Below are positions 1 through 8,626 of a stretch of 64,000 nt of DNA, one piece after another. The DNA lies in NCBI GenBank assembly GCA_018821535.1, contig JAHJLV010000018.1, forward strand, positions 1 to 64,000. The letters are read 5' to 3'. The notes below the pieces were generated by a model, which was not told the origin of the DNA, searched no databases, and worked only from the letters and a program-made list of their open reading frames with translations. The first letter of the stretch is position 1, and each line of letters begins with the position of its first letter. This DNA comes from Pseudomonadota bacterium. GTDB lineage: Bacteria; Desulfobacterota; Desulfobacteria; Desulfobacterales; Desulfobacteraceae. Made by a program: the position numbers and the translations under genes.

Positions 1-843
1 GAGCTGCCTGAGAATCCGTTTATGGCAGATGAAGCTGGTATCAGACTTTCTCTTGCTGGCGCCCAGGAAAAACTTCCTGTTTCACTTAAAAATAATAAAA
101 TTCAGATTTCAATGAACGGTGCTCCCTCTTCCCATATTTTGAAAACCCCGATAAAAGATCTCCATGGAACGGTTGAGAACGAAACTTTCTGCATGATGCT
201 GGCCAAAAGAATGGGACTGGTTGTGCCTGATGTTAAAATCTTTAAAATGAATGAAATACCGCTATACTTAATTGATCGATACGACAGAAAGATAGAAAAC
301 GGGCAGATCATCAGACTGATACAAGAAGATTTTTGTCAGGCATTAAATGTAAATGCCCAGTTAAAATATTCTCCAACACTCGATATGTGTTTCTCTCTCA
401 TCAGAAGTGAAAGTGCTTTTCAGGTCAAAGATACTAAACGGTTTTTACAGCTTATAATTTTTAACGGCTTAATTGGCAATTCCGATGCTCACGCAAAGAA
501 TATTTCATTCCTCCACGGAGAAAACGGGACCATCCTGGCACCTTTTTATGATTTGTTGTCCACATATGTATATCCCTATGCAAAAAAAATGGCTATGAAA
601 ATAGGTGGAGGGAGACATTTCCAGTTTCTTGAACCCGAACATTTTGAACGATTTTCCAAAGAGACTTCAATAAAATACAAAGTTGTTAAAGAAACCATGA
701 TGAAGATGGCTGATAAAATTGCAGGCGAGGCAAAAAAGACAACCGAAGAGTTTTTTGACTTATATGGAGAAAGTCCTGTCATATACGAAATTAATGATGT
801 GATTAAAAATTCTTCGAAAGAAAAGTTAAAGGCCTTTTCTTAA
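1..843 (+). CDS. HipA-like serine/threonine kinase, C-terminal part (5' end outside window)
   Basis: The frame is open to base 1, so the gene starts before the window. The visible 280 residues match the kinase core of HipA-type toxins: SLAGAQEK near the N-terminal side, a nucleotide-loop-like stretch around HGTVENE, the catalytic-loop signature GNSDAHAKN (about residues 151-159 counted from the ATG at 22), and the metal-binding FYDLLST. HipA proteins phosphorylate a translation-related target (GltX for E. coli HipA) and are normally neutralised by a HipB DNA-binding antitoxin encoded just upstream, which would lie outside this window. The catalytic residues look intact. A hairpin terminator follows the stop. 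The target is not predictable from sequence. Confidence 0.85.
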   Translation, partial: ELPENPFMADEAGIRLSLAGAQEKLPVSLKNNKIQISMNGAPSSHILKTPIKDLHGTVENETFCMMLAKRMGLVVPDVKIFKMNEIPLYLIDRYDRKIENGQIIRLIQEDFCQALNVNAQLKYSPTLDMCFSLIRSESAFQVKDTKRFLQLIIFNGLIGNSDAHAKNISFLHGENGTILAPFYDLLSTYVYPYAKKMAMKIGGGRHFQFLEPEHFERFSKETSIKYKVVKETMMKMADKIAGEAKKTTEEFFDLYGESPVIYEINDVIKNSSKEKLKAFS

Positions 844-873
844 AAGCAACTTAAAAATTTCAACAAAAAAATG

Positions 874-897
874 AACCGGATGTGACCGGTTATTTTT
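874..897 (+). terminator. Rho-independent terminator after hipA-like gene
   Basis: AACCGG (874-879) and CCGGTT (886-891) form a 6-bp GC-rich stem with a 6-nt loop, followed by TATTTTT-type U-rich sequence. It lies 31 nt after the hipA-like stop codon. Confidence 0.65.
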
Positions 898-932
898 AAG
901 TTCATTTTTAAAACATAAACTCAAAAGAATAG

Positions 933-1145
933 CTAATTAAATAGAGAGTAGCGATGGATCAAAAAGATATTTAATGAATTGCATATCCACCTTTCTATTT
1001 TGCCCTTTGATGCGCCATGCTTGACCGGAGTGTGCCTCAAGATACATCCAACCCTGGCGCAGATCAGGGGGATCTCCTGTGAGCAGTAAATGGAACCATT
1101 ATCCACATAGAGCTGTTTGGGTATTTCTTTTTTATAAAAGGACAT
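933..1145 (-). pseudogene. Remnant of a DD35E transposase/integrase (rve fold)
   Basis: The 70-codon frame carries LYVDNGSIY and, further on, ASKGKIERW. The Asp of DNG and the Glu of IER are separated by exactly 35 residues, the spacing of the last two catalytic residues of DD35E transposases (retroviral-integrase fold). The first Asp and the N-terminal helix-turn-helix are missing, and after IERW the sequence no longer looks like a transposase. I read it as a leftover of an insertion sequence. No flanking terminal inverted repeats or target duplication could be recognised, so the family is not assigned. Confidence 0.6.
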
Positions 1146-1262
1146 GGAAATTAAGAGGGCTAAAAAAAAGAAAAATCTCTTTTAATTTGCCAAAAAACCG
1201 GCCAAAGTATGATCACAGTGTAGGAAATAACAGATAATATTTCAGAGTGTGGAGGACTTTTT

Positions 1263-3455
1263 ATGGTTTGTTTGACGAAAAGCAAGCTCCTATTCTTCAT
1301 GAAACGGTTTTTTTTGCAGATCATCAGCTGTATTCTGGCCTTTATGATGTTTTTCAGCGCTGCCCAGGCAGCATCGGAACAGGAAATTTCAATAGTTTTC
1401 AATCCCAAGGCCCGGTTTCAAATAAGTGAAAAAGGAATAATTCAGGATGTTTTCCATCACGTGGGCAACAATGCCTTCCATCCCTTCAAGGTCAAGGGAA
1501 AATTTTCGGGAAGGACGTTTGAAGGGAAAGGTACCGGTGTGGTGTATGAGGGAAAAACAAAATACGACTGCATTGTCAGACTGACGGTGAATGCCTCTTT
1601 CAGCCTCATAGAACAGTTCTCCATTAAGGTCGCCACCCGGGAGGAAAGTAAAACAGGCCGGTCCCGGTCTTGACCGGCAAAGGAAAACCGTTGCAGTCTA
1701 TCCGTTTCTCAAACCCAAGAGGTATTCCTGAAAAAACCACACTGACACTTTCTTTTACAAAGCCCAGGCTCATTTATACAAATCAGGCAGACAGAAAATC
1801 TCAGGTCATTTCACTGAAGACAGATTCAGGATTTAAGAAAATCTTTGTTCTGGGATCCGAGATCGACCTGGCCAGGGAAAGCCAGATAAGAGTAGGGAAA
1901 GGATTGGTGATGGACTGGCATGATGTATCCGGTGTCGTGCTGGCTGCAGCCAAAGCGATCACCCAGGTGGACAAGCTCGAAACCGGGCTTACGGTGATCG
2001 ACTGTATTATTCAGGCTCACGGGGGGGTAATGTCTGCAGTGGAAGGAAAATACGGCAGCTGGGCAGAAAGCACCGGCAGTGTGGTCAGCGGCGGGATAGG
2101 GTTGTTTGAAGGGTTGAAAGAAAAGAGCGATACCCTGGGCCTTATTTTCCTGATACCGCAACTCAAGCGGCTGGTTTATGACCACTTCGCAGGTTTGCCC
2201 GCAACCATCCGTCTTGTGGAGGACGGCATGAGAGCAATCGGATACATCCCGCTGGATGAGGCAAGATCCACAGGGAGTTTTCCGATCTGGTTCAATCCAT
2301 CAGATAAAAAATTGGCGCTTATTGATCCGGCCGGCCTGGTTCATCCCGTGAAACCGCCGCCAAACCTTCATATTTCCTGGGGATTTTTACGCTCCAGGAA
2401 ACCCGGCCAAAGGCAAAGTCCCTGCTCTTTAAAATAAAAGAGGATCAGGACTGGTCTGACTGGTGGGTTCTGGGCGCGCCACTGGTTAAAAATCATAAAA
2501 TTCTGCCGCCCTGCAGGCGGTTTACACCGATACGGATGAAATTGCCCACACCAGCCGGGCTTAGTGGAAAGGAACGCCAGAAAGGTGTGGGTGTGGTTGA
2601 AGCGGTCAGTTTTTCTCATTCAAGGAATTCTCTTCTGGTGCTGGAAAGAGGAGATGAATACGACGGGATTGTTGATTTCGGCTGGGAGGATCCAGCTGGC
2701 CTTGTTTTTGAAAAGCCGTATCTCACATTAATTTCCGGGCGGTTGAGAGTCAAGAATGAAGCTTCCCGTATTGGTATTGGATTTTATTTTTCCGTGATGC
2801 GCGGCAGCCGGAAGATTGTCATTCCCGTTTCCCCGGTCATGCTGACCGAAGCCTGGATACAGAACCATCTTAAGGCGGCCAAAGCCCGTTCCAGGAAAAT
2901 CTTCAGCCAGGCCGAAGCACTAAAGAAGCAGAATAACTATGCGGTTGCAGAACTTCTCTATGGACAGGCAAAAGATTTGGATCCGATGAATCAGAACTGT
3001 TATGACTATCAGGCATACTGTCTGGACAAATCCGGCAGGAGATCGCAGGGATATCCGCTTTTAGAAGCGTCGATCCGGTTGAAAAGCCAGATGTACAACA
3101 ACTACCTGTATGGCAAATTCCTCAGTCTGGACAAGCGTTATAAGGATGCCATTATGTTTCTTGAGATTTCTGTGGCAAAGCTGAATCCGGACAGCACATT
3201 TTTTTTCCCCTTTCGGGAACTGGGTGGTGCAAGTTTATGCTGGACCAGTATCAGCCGGCACTGAACGCTCTTGAAAGAGCTGAAAAAATGGGAGATTCCT
3301 CGCCTTTGACCATTGGAACCCTTGCTGTTTGCCATGACAAGCTGGGGCAGGCAAATCAGGCAATCGCCTATTATCATAAATATCTGTCGATGAACTCGTC
3401 AGACAGGAGGATGAATCAGATGGCCCATCAGCGTCTGGATGTCCTGGAAAAATAA
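1263..3455 (+). pseudogene. Secreted TPR-containing protein gene broken by three frameshifts
   Basis: Four consecutive open frames read as one protein. Frame 3 (1263-1673) starts after GGAGG with a signal peptide ending near AAQA. Frame 2 continues to 2437, frame 1 runs from about 2389 to 3264 without needing a new start, and frame 3 resumes before 3237 and ends at 3455. The joints lie near 1660-1673, 2370-2390 (a GGGGATTTTT stretch) and 3198-3215 (an 8-T run followed by CCCC). The last third contains tetratricopeptide-like helices (RKIFSQAEALKKQ onward, then LDQYQPALNALERAEKM). The middle part is not recognised. Two joints lie at homopolymers, so assembly errors are an alternative to true decay. 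If the frame were restored the protein would be about 730 residues. Confidence 0.65.
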
Positions 3456-3503
3456 CATGCCGGGAAGAAAATATCTGGCATAGATACGGCTGTCTAACGT
3501 GGA

Positions 3504-3947
3504 TCAGAACTTGCGGATCAGCACCACACCGGCGGTTACCAGCACCACTCCGGCAAATCGCAGCCAGTTGAACGGCTGGGCCTGAATGCCGAACCATCCG
3601 AAATGATCCATCAGCACGGCCATGGCAAGCTGACCTGCAATCACAAGGGTGAATGTCAAAGTGGCGCCAAGACGGGGCGTCAGAATAATTGTCGAGGTCA
3701 CATAAAAAGCCCCCAGAAGCCCTGCAAACCAGATTGTCCAGTGCAGATCCCCGGTATGACGGATTGTGGAAAAATCAATCCGCCCGACAAGGCCATAGAG
3801 TAAAAGCCCTAACGTCCCCACAACAAAAGAGATCAGGGCCGCATAAAAAGAGTCTCCCAGCGCACGGCCCAGTTTGGCGTTCATGCCTGCCTGGATAGGG
3901 GCCAGCATCCCGGCGGCAAAGGCAAGGGACAGAAGCAGGAATTTCAT
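3504..3947 (-). CDS. DMT-superfamily transporter of the YdcZ/DUF606 type
   Basis: A 147-residue integral membrane protein with about four to five hydrophobic helices starting directly at the N-terminus (MKFLLLSLAFAAGMLAPIQAG). The Gly/Ala-rich helices, the AGMNAKLG turn after helix 1 and the ending VVLVTAGVVLIRKF fit the half-size YdcZ (DUF606) branch of drug/metabolite transporters, which work as homo- or heterodimers. The substrate is unknown. The gene begins 26 nt after the DsrC-like gene on the same strand, so the two are probably co-transcribed. Confidence 0.75.
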   Translation of the reverse strand: MKFLLLSLAFAAGMLAPIQAGMNAKLGRALGDSFYAALISFVVGTLGLLLYGLVGRIDFSTIRHTGDLHWTIWFAGLLGAFYVTSTIILTPRLGATLTFTLVIAGQLAMAVLMDHFGWFGIQAQPFNWLRFAGVVLVTAGVVLIRKF

Positions 3948-3973
3948 AAAAACACAGTCCTTTTGTTATCTGA

Positions 3974-4330
3974 TCAGTGGCCGAATACCGACTGCTGCCT
4001 GATTTTTGCCAGCACTTCCGGTGTGGGCCGCGGCAGCCCGGCAATCTTCCAGGCAACAATCGGATCTGGAAACTGCTGGTACTGACAGTCTCTGGATTGC
4101 CTGAGATTCTTGCACACAGCCTGGACAATGGGAAATGCTTCAAATTTTTTATAGTAGTCCCGGATAAATTTTAAAATTTCCATCCGTTCTTTGCTCAAGG
4201 GGCATTCGTCGCAAATTCCTTCCCGGTCTGCCAGCATGCAGGCGGTCTCTTCATCCCAGGTGTCAACATTTTCCAGATATCCTTCCGGATCAAGCGTGAT
4301 CACTTTATCTTCATGTTTCAATTGTGTCAT
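3974..4330 (-). CDS. DsrC/TusE-family protein without the conserved C-terminal cysteines (RspA-like)
   Basis: 118 residues. The start at 4330 is preceded by GGGAGGTAGCCCC; an upstream in-frame extension lacks family similarity. The fold signature is clear: LDPEGYLENVDTWDEE at the N-terminus, FIRDYYKKFEAFP in the middle, KIAGLPRPTPEVL near the end. True DsrC proteins end in a flexible arm with two cysteines (penultimate CysA, and CysB about ten residues before). Here the CysB position is Trp (AWKIAGLPRPT) and the arm continues to SVFGH without Cys, so it cannot carry the DsrC trisulfide. Cysteine-less family members have been grouped as RspA, proposed to be regulatory. It instead has an unusual CDEC motif in the N-terminal half. 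Confidence 0.8.
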   Translation of the reverse strand: MTQLKHEDKVITLDPEGYLENVDTWDEETACMLADREGICDECPLSKERMEILKFIRDYYKKFEAFPIVQAVCKNLRQSRDCQYQQFPDPIVAWKIAGLPRPTPEVLAKIRQQSVFGH

Positions 4331-4368
4331 GGGGCTACCTCCCTGTTGTTTGTTTTTTGTGCATGAGG

Positions 4369-4395
4369 AAAACCGCAATTACCGGCAGCGGTTTT
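4369..4395 (-). other. Hairpin in the leader of the dsrC-like gene
   Basis: AAAACCGC (4369-4376) and GCGGTTTT (4388-4395) can form a perfect 8-bp stem with an 11-nt loop about 40 nt before the start codon at 4330. No U-tract follows on the minus strand, so it is more likely a leader structure than a terminator of the oxidoreductase gene behind it. Confidence 0.4.
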
Positions 4396-4473
4396 GGCAT
4401 ACTTCAGAAAATAATACATATTCGGGACATGTAAATGATGAGACTGATCCTCCCCCAAAAACTGGAGACCGAG

Positions 4474-5853
4474 TTATTTTGTTTCAACCATTTTTTTAAG
4501 GGGTTCAACCATCTGAGGTTTGATCATTTTTCGGATCATCTCCCTTGCTTCAGGTTCCTTTACGGCTTCAATCATATCCATACTGAATTTGTGTTCTGAT
4601 GGATCGATATTTGGGAAATCGTAGAACCCGTTTTTTTCATAGTATTCATGATCTGCGATAAAAGGAAAACGTAATCTTCCCCACACATCATCCCTGAAAA
4701 TTTTCCTGCCGCCAAGACCAAGAAAAGATACTGGTTTGACATATTTGTTATCTGCATTTCGTACAAGCTTTGAAGCAAGGTTTTGAAGCAGATTGTCAAT
4801 TTGTTCCGAATCTCCGAATTCATCGGTAACTATTCCGGTCAGGTTTGCATGGTCTATCTCAGCTACGGCCGTGAAAACCTGCCTTAAATTCTGAACCTGG
4901 CTCAGTGGCCCTGAAATTATGTATGCAAGTTGTTTTCCCGTTTGTGTGGGTATATGTGTGTTGAAAAACCTTCGGTCAAAAAACTGTTTCCAGCCTGATG
5001 AGAGATAGCGGTCGACAATATTACCGGAATATACGATAATATCTGCAGTTTTAACCTTTTTATTATAAAAATCAATATAGTCGTCCTTCCCGGTGTATGT
5101 GCAGCGATTATCAAAACCACACTCAATGCATCCTAAACACCCGCCTTTTATGTCAAGTTTGCTTATATCAACAACATCCACAGGCGTTGAAAACGAATTT
5201 CTGAATTTTTCAACCATCTTTCCAAGGTTTGAATTTTCATCGTCGGAATCAGTGAGAATCAGCACCTTTTTATCTCCGGCATCAATTTTTTCAGAATGAT
5301 TTTCAGGTTCATAAATAAAATCTCTGTAAATAACAGGGGCGTATGACTTTGTTACAGGTATTTCATCTGTTACGGAATCGAAAAAACTTCCTGCAAAATC
5401 TATCAGCTTTTTTCTGTGTTCTTCCTTGAGAAGATCAAACATGTCCGGTGAAAAGAAATCGACATATTTCATGTTCAGATCGTCGCATACAGCATGCATG
5501 TAGTTGTTTCCCGTATGGTCATAGAAATGGATTGAAGTTGTAATGACCGCTGTGTATTTATCACGGAACGATTCTTCTGCACCTTTTTCATGAATAAGCT
5601 CAATGAACCTTTTATATTGAGCAGGAATAAGGCAGACATAAATCGGCACAGACCACCAGACAGCATCTGAATTCCTGACGTCCTCAATAATTTGATCAAA
5701 GGCGGTCTCTTTTTTTTCAATGGATTTGATTTTTTGTGAAACATTGTGGACGCTGAACGTATGAAGGGGGAATTTCTTGCTTATAAAATGAACATACTGA
5801 AGTGTAACACTCAGATCCCCCTTGGGACTGCCATTTAAAACTGTAATTTTCAT
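4474..5853 (-). CDS. Tandem flavodoxin-fold NAD(P)H-dependent oxidoreductase
   Basis: 459 residues. The start at 5853 (MKITVLNGSPKG) is preceded by GGAGGAAAA. The protein is two flavodoxin-like FMN reductase domains in series. The N-terminal one (about 1-190) begins with the FMN-phosphate loop VLNGSPKGD. The second begins near KKVLILTDSDDENSNLG and contains a cysteine cluster, CLGCIECGFDNRC, typical of iron-sulfur flavoproteins and multimeric flavodoxins (NADPH-dependent FMN reductase family). The substrate is unknown; reduction of quinones, nitro compounds or protein partners is possible. It lies 28 nt after a padR gene, so it is probably the target of that regulator. Confidence 0.75.
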   Translation of the reverse strand: MKITVLNGSPKGDLSVTLQYVHFISKKFPLHTFSVHNVSQKIKSIEKKETAFDQIIEDVRNSDAVWWSVPIYVCLIPAQYKRFIELIHEKGAEESFRDKYTAVITTSIHFYDHTGNNYMHAVCDDLNMKYVDFFSPDMFDLLKEEHRKKLIDFAGSFFDSVTDEIPVTKSYAPVIYRDFIYEPENHSEKIDAGDKKVLILTDSDDENSNLGKMVEKFRNSFSTPVDVVDISKLDIKGGCLGCIECGFDNRCTYTGKDDYIDFYNKKVKTADIIVYSGNIVDRYLSSGWKQFFDRRFFNTHIPTQTGKQLAYIISGPLSQVQNLRQVFTAVAEIDHANLTGIVTDEFGDSEQIDNLLQNLASKLVRNADNKYVKPVSFLGLGGRKIFRDDVWGRLRFPFIADHEYYEKNGFYDFPNIDPSEHKFSMDMIEAVKEPEAREMIRKMIKPQMVEPLKKMVETK

Positions 5854-5881
5854 TTTTTCCTCCGTTTTTTTATATGGATAT

Positions 5882-6400
5882 TTATTTTTCATCTTCCAGA
5901 GTTTCAAGAAGTCGCTTGTACCAGTCATGCGTGAAAAGATAGTAATCAATTCCGTAATCCAGTGTTTTTAGCATGTATTTATCGACATCATACTGCATGA
6001 GTTTCTCTTTCAGAGCAGTTAGCGTATCAGCCTGTTTTTTCAGCTGATCAATATAGGAACAAATCTGTTCACATCTTTTTTCAACTGACAGTTCGGAAAA
6101 AAAGAACATTTTAAGTAAAACATCATCCCTTATTTTTGATAAGGACACATTTTCAGCAAGCCATTCACGAAAATGTTTTCTGCCTTCCTGCGTGATCGAA
6201 TATCTTTTCTTTACCCGCCCATCCCCGATAACCTGATCCATCTTGACATATCCCATTTTTTCAAGCTTTCCAAATGCAGGATATATACTGCCAAGACTTG
6301 TATTGAAAAAAAATGAAGTGCTGTTTTCCATGAGTTTTTTTATTTCGTATCCGGTTTTTTCACCATCCATAAGAAAACCCAGTAATATTTTATCCTGCAT
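5882..6400 (-). CDS. PadR-family transcriptional regulator
   Basis: 172 residues. The N-terminal winged helix-turn-helix has the PadR pattern: ILLGFLMDGEKTGYEIKKLM, then GSIYPAFGKLEKMGYVK and the wing KKRYSITQEGRKHF. The C-terminal half (about 90-172) is an alpha-helical dimerisation region of the Vir_act_alpha_C type (KKQADTLTALKEKL). PadR repressors release DNA on binding phenolics, drugs or other small molecules. The oxidoreductase gene follows after 28 nt and two palindromes lie upstream, which fits an autoregulated two-gene operon. Confidence 0.88.
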   Translation of the reverse strand: MQDKILLGFLMDGEKTGYEIKKLMENSTSFFFNTSLGSIYPAFGKLEKMGYVKMDQVIGDGRVKKRYSITQEGRKHFREWLAENVSLSKIRDDVLLKMFFFSELSVEKRCEQICSYIDQLKKQADTLTALKEKLMQYDVDKYMLKTLDYGIDYYLFTHDWYKRLLETLEDEK

Positions 6401-6479
6401 CCGTTTTCACCGTTTTATTTATTTATTTTTATTATCTATCTATCACCTGAATTGACAATATGAATATCCATAATCATTT

Positions 6480-6506
6480 TTGATATATCAATTTGATACG
6501 TATCAA
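6480..6506 (-). promoter_or_regulatory. Tandem palindromes upstream of padR (candidate operators)
   Basis: TTGATATATCAA (6480-6491) and TTGATACGTATCAA (6493-6506) are perfect inverted repeats sharing TTGATA/TATCAA arms and separated by one base. They sit about 80-105 nt before the padR start. The repetition of one arm sequence suggests two dimer-binding sites. Assignment to the PadR protein is inference from proximity. Confidence 0.5.
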
Positions 6507-6623
6507 CTTAAATCAATCCGATATTTATATCAAGTATTTAATCACCATTTTTATGAGGGATTGGATTGAAAAAAAACCATACCGGTTGCATATTTTATTT
6601 GATGTGTGCTAATTAGATTCGGT

Positions 6624-6956
6624 ATGAAACAGTATTTAATAGACGGGCTAAGACCCGGCGATCACAAAAAATTAAAACAATACCTGGGTGAACATCTTGA
6701 ATCATCTCCGCTTGGCGGGATTTACTGGCTTGAAATTGACAGGCAATTGCTGACATCCGTTCAAAAAGAGCATACTCAATGCTACCCGCATGTGTTTGCA
6801 TTACAGCTTGAAGAAAATTTTCTGTCCTGTGAACTGCTGGTAAGAATACAAAAAAATATAAAATGCGACTGCATGGCTTATGCAACAAAGGAACAGCGAA
6901 ACTGGCTGATAGAGCAGGCCGATGCCATCCTTGAGAAACTTGGCATCAGTATTTAA
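6624..6956 (+). CDS. Conserved hypothetical protein preceding RNase J
   Basis: 110 residues from the ATG at 6624 (MKQYLIDGLRPGDHKKLKQY); an in-frame GTG at 6606 would add six residues. I do not recognise a named family. The protein is soluble, without signal peptide or membrane segment, and has a conserved-looking core (GGIYWLEID, LLVRIQKNIKCDCMAYAT) with two close cysteines, CDC. It ends 20 nt before the RNase J gene on the same strand and is probably co-transcribed with it. No clear ribosome-binding site is visible for either start. Confidence 0.6.
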   Translation: MKQYLIDGLRPGDHKKLKQYLGEHLESSPLGGIYWLEIDRQLLTSVQKEHTQCYPHVFALQLEENFLSCELLVRIQKNIKCDCMAYATKEQRNWLIEQADAILEKLGISI

Positions 6957-6976
6957 TCCATTTTTAGGATATCTAT

Positions 6977-8626
6977 ATGCTTAAACTAATTCCTCTTGGC
7001 GGACTGGGTGAAATCGGTCTGAATATGATGGTGGTGGAATACGATGATGTCATGTTCATTATTGATGCCGGCCTGATGTTTCCGGAAGATTATATGCTGG
7101 GGGTGGATATTGTTATTCCGGCCATGGATTATATTCGTGAAAACCTAAGTAAAATAGAAGGGATTATTCTGACCCATGCCCATGAAGATCATATCGGCGC
7201 TTTGCCTTATCTGCTCAGGGAAATCAGAATACCGGTTTACGGCACGCCCTTTACCCTGGAAATTGTCCGCAATAAACTCATTGAGTTCGACCTGAACAAA
7301 TACGTGGATTTAAATCTGGTGAACCCCGGTGAAATCCTGAATATTGAACCCTTTGAAATAGAATTTATCCGTGTCAGTCACAGCACGGTGGATGGCGTGG
7401 GTCTGGCCATACATACGCCCGAAGGAATCGTTGTCCATACCGGAGATTTCAGGATCAGCCATAACCCTGATGAGACAAAAAACACAGATATTTCAAGTTT
7501 TGCCCGCATGGGTGAAAAGGGGGTGCTGGCATTGCTGTCAGATTCCACCAATGTTGAGGTCAAAGGGTATACCATGAGTGAACAGGAGGTGGCGCGAAAT
7601 CTGGAAAAACTGATTTCAGCGTCCTCCGGAAGGGTGATCGTTGCATTGTTTGCTTCCAATGTGCACAGGATACAGCAGGTGATTGATATTGCGGTCCAGA
7701 ATCATCGCAAGGTTGTTTTCAACGGCCGGAGCATGGACCAGATTATAGAAGTGGCCAAAAAGCTTGGGCATATTCAATGTCCGCCCAATACAATTGTGGA
7801 TATCAAACAGATCGGGAAAATCCGGGACAATGAACTGGTCATCATTACCACCGGCAGCCAGGGCGAACCCATGTCAGCGCTTGTACGAATGGCCTCGGGA
7901 ACGCATAAGCATATCAAGATAAAAAAGGATGACCGGGTTATTTTATCCTCCAAGCATATTCCGGGGAATGAAAAAGCCATCGCCAGCATTATCAACAAAC
8001 TGTATCGTAAGGGGGCGGATGTGGTATATTCAAAAATCGCCCAGATTCATGCTTCCGGCCATGCCCACCAGGAAGAGCTTAAATTGATGCTGAATCTTGT
8101 CAAACCCCGATATTTTATTCCAATTCATGGAGAATACCGGCATCTGGTAGTTCATGCACGGCTTGCAGAAAAAATGGGGATGCCCAGGGAAAATGTCATG
8201 GTGGCGGAAAACGGTCAGATCATCGCATTTGATAAAGACGGCGGCAGGATGGCCGGACAGGTGCAAACCGGCAGAATACTGATTGACGGAAAAGGTGTGG
8301 GCGATGTGGGCCGAAGTGTGCTGAAAGAACGCAGGGAACTTTCCGAAGGCGGTCTTGTGGTGGTCACCATGATTATTGATGAGGAAACCGGCGTGGTGTT
8401 ATATGGCCCGGAACTGGTGTCAAAGGGTTTTGTGTTTGATTCTGCAACAGGGTATCTGGTGGATGATGCCCAGTGTGTCATCCTTGAGATTGTTGAAGAA
8501 ATGGAGGTTGGCATGGAATCCAGAGTTGAGTTGATGCGCAAAAGATTACAGCGGGCATTGAAACAGTATTTTGCCTTTACCATTAACAGAAAACCCCTGA
8601 TTGTGCCCATTATTATTGAAATATGA
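6977..8626 (+). CDS. rnj: Ribonuclease J (metallo-beta-lactamase/beta-CASP RNase)
   Basis: 549 residues, the usual length. The metallo-beta-lactamase domain begins with [15 protein letters not shown] and carries the zinc motif HAHEDH (residues 67-72), then SHSTVDGVG and HTGDFRI. The beta-CASP part contains FNGRSMDQ and the motif TTGSQGEP; the late [11 protein letters not shown] and the [11 protein letters not shown] motif follow, then a C-terminal domain. RNase J combines 5'-3' exonuclease and endonuclease activity in mRNA turnover and rRNA maturation. Its stop codon overlaps the ftsK start (ATGA). Confidence 0.95.
   Translation: MLKLIPLGGLGEIGLNMMVVEYDDVMFIIDAGLMFPEDYMLGVDIVIPAMDYIRENLSKIEGIILTHAHEDHIGALPYLLREIRIPVYGTPFTLEIVRNKLIEFDLNKYVDLNLVNPGEILNIEPFEIEFIRVSHSTVDGVGLAIHTPEGIVVHTGDFRISHNPDETKNTDISSFARMGEKGVLALLSDSTNVEVKGYTMSEQEVARNLEKLISASSGRVIVALFASNVHRIQQVIDIAVQNHRKVVFNGRSMDQIIEVAKKLGHIQCPPNTIVDIKQIGKIRDNELVIITTGSQGEPMSALVRMASGTHKHIKIKKDDRVILSSKHIPGNEKAIASIINKLYRKGADVVYSKIAQIHASGHAHQEELKLMLNLVKPRYFIPIHGEYRHLVVHARLAEKMGMPRENVMVAENGQIIAFDKDGGRMAGQVQTGRILIDGKGVGDVGRSVLKERRELSEGGLVVVTMIIDEETGVVLYGPELVSKGFVFDSATGYLVDDAQCVILEIVEEMEVGMESRVELMRKRLQRALKQYFAFTINRKPLIVPIIIEI

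Noticed and set aside
3456..3503. Terminator between the broken TPR gene and the YdcZ-type gene
   Set aside because: ATGCC/GGCAT can pair but the stem is short, the loop long, and no U-tract follows.
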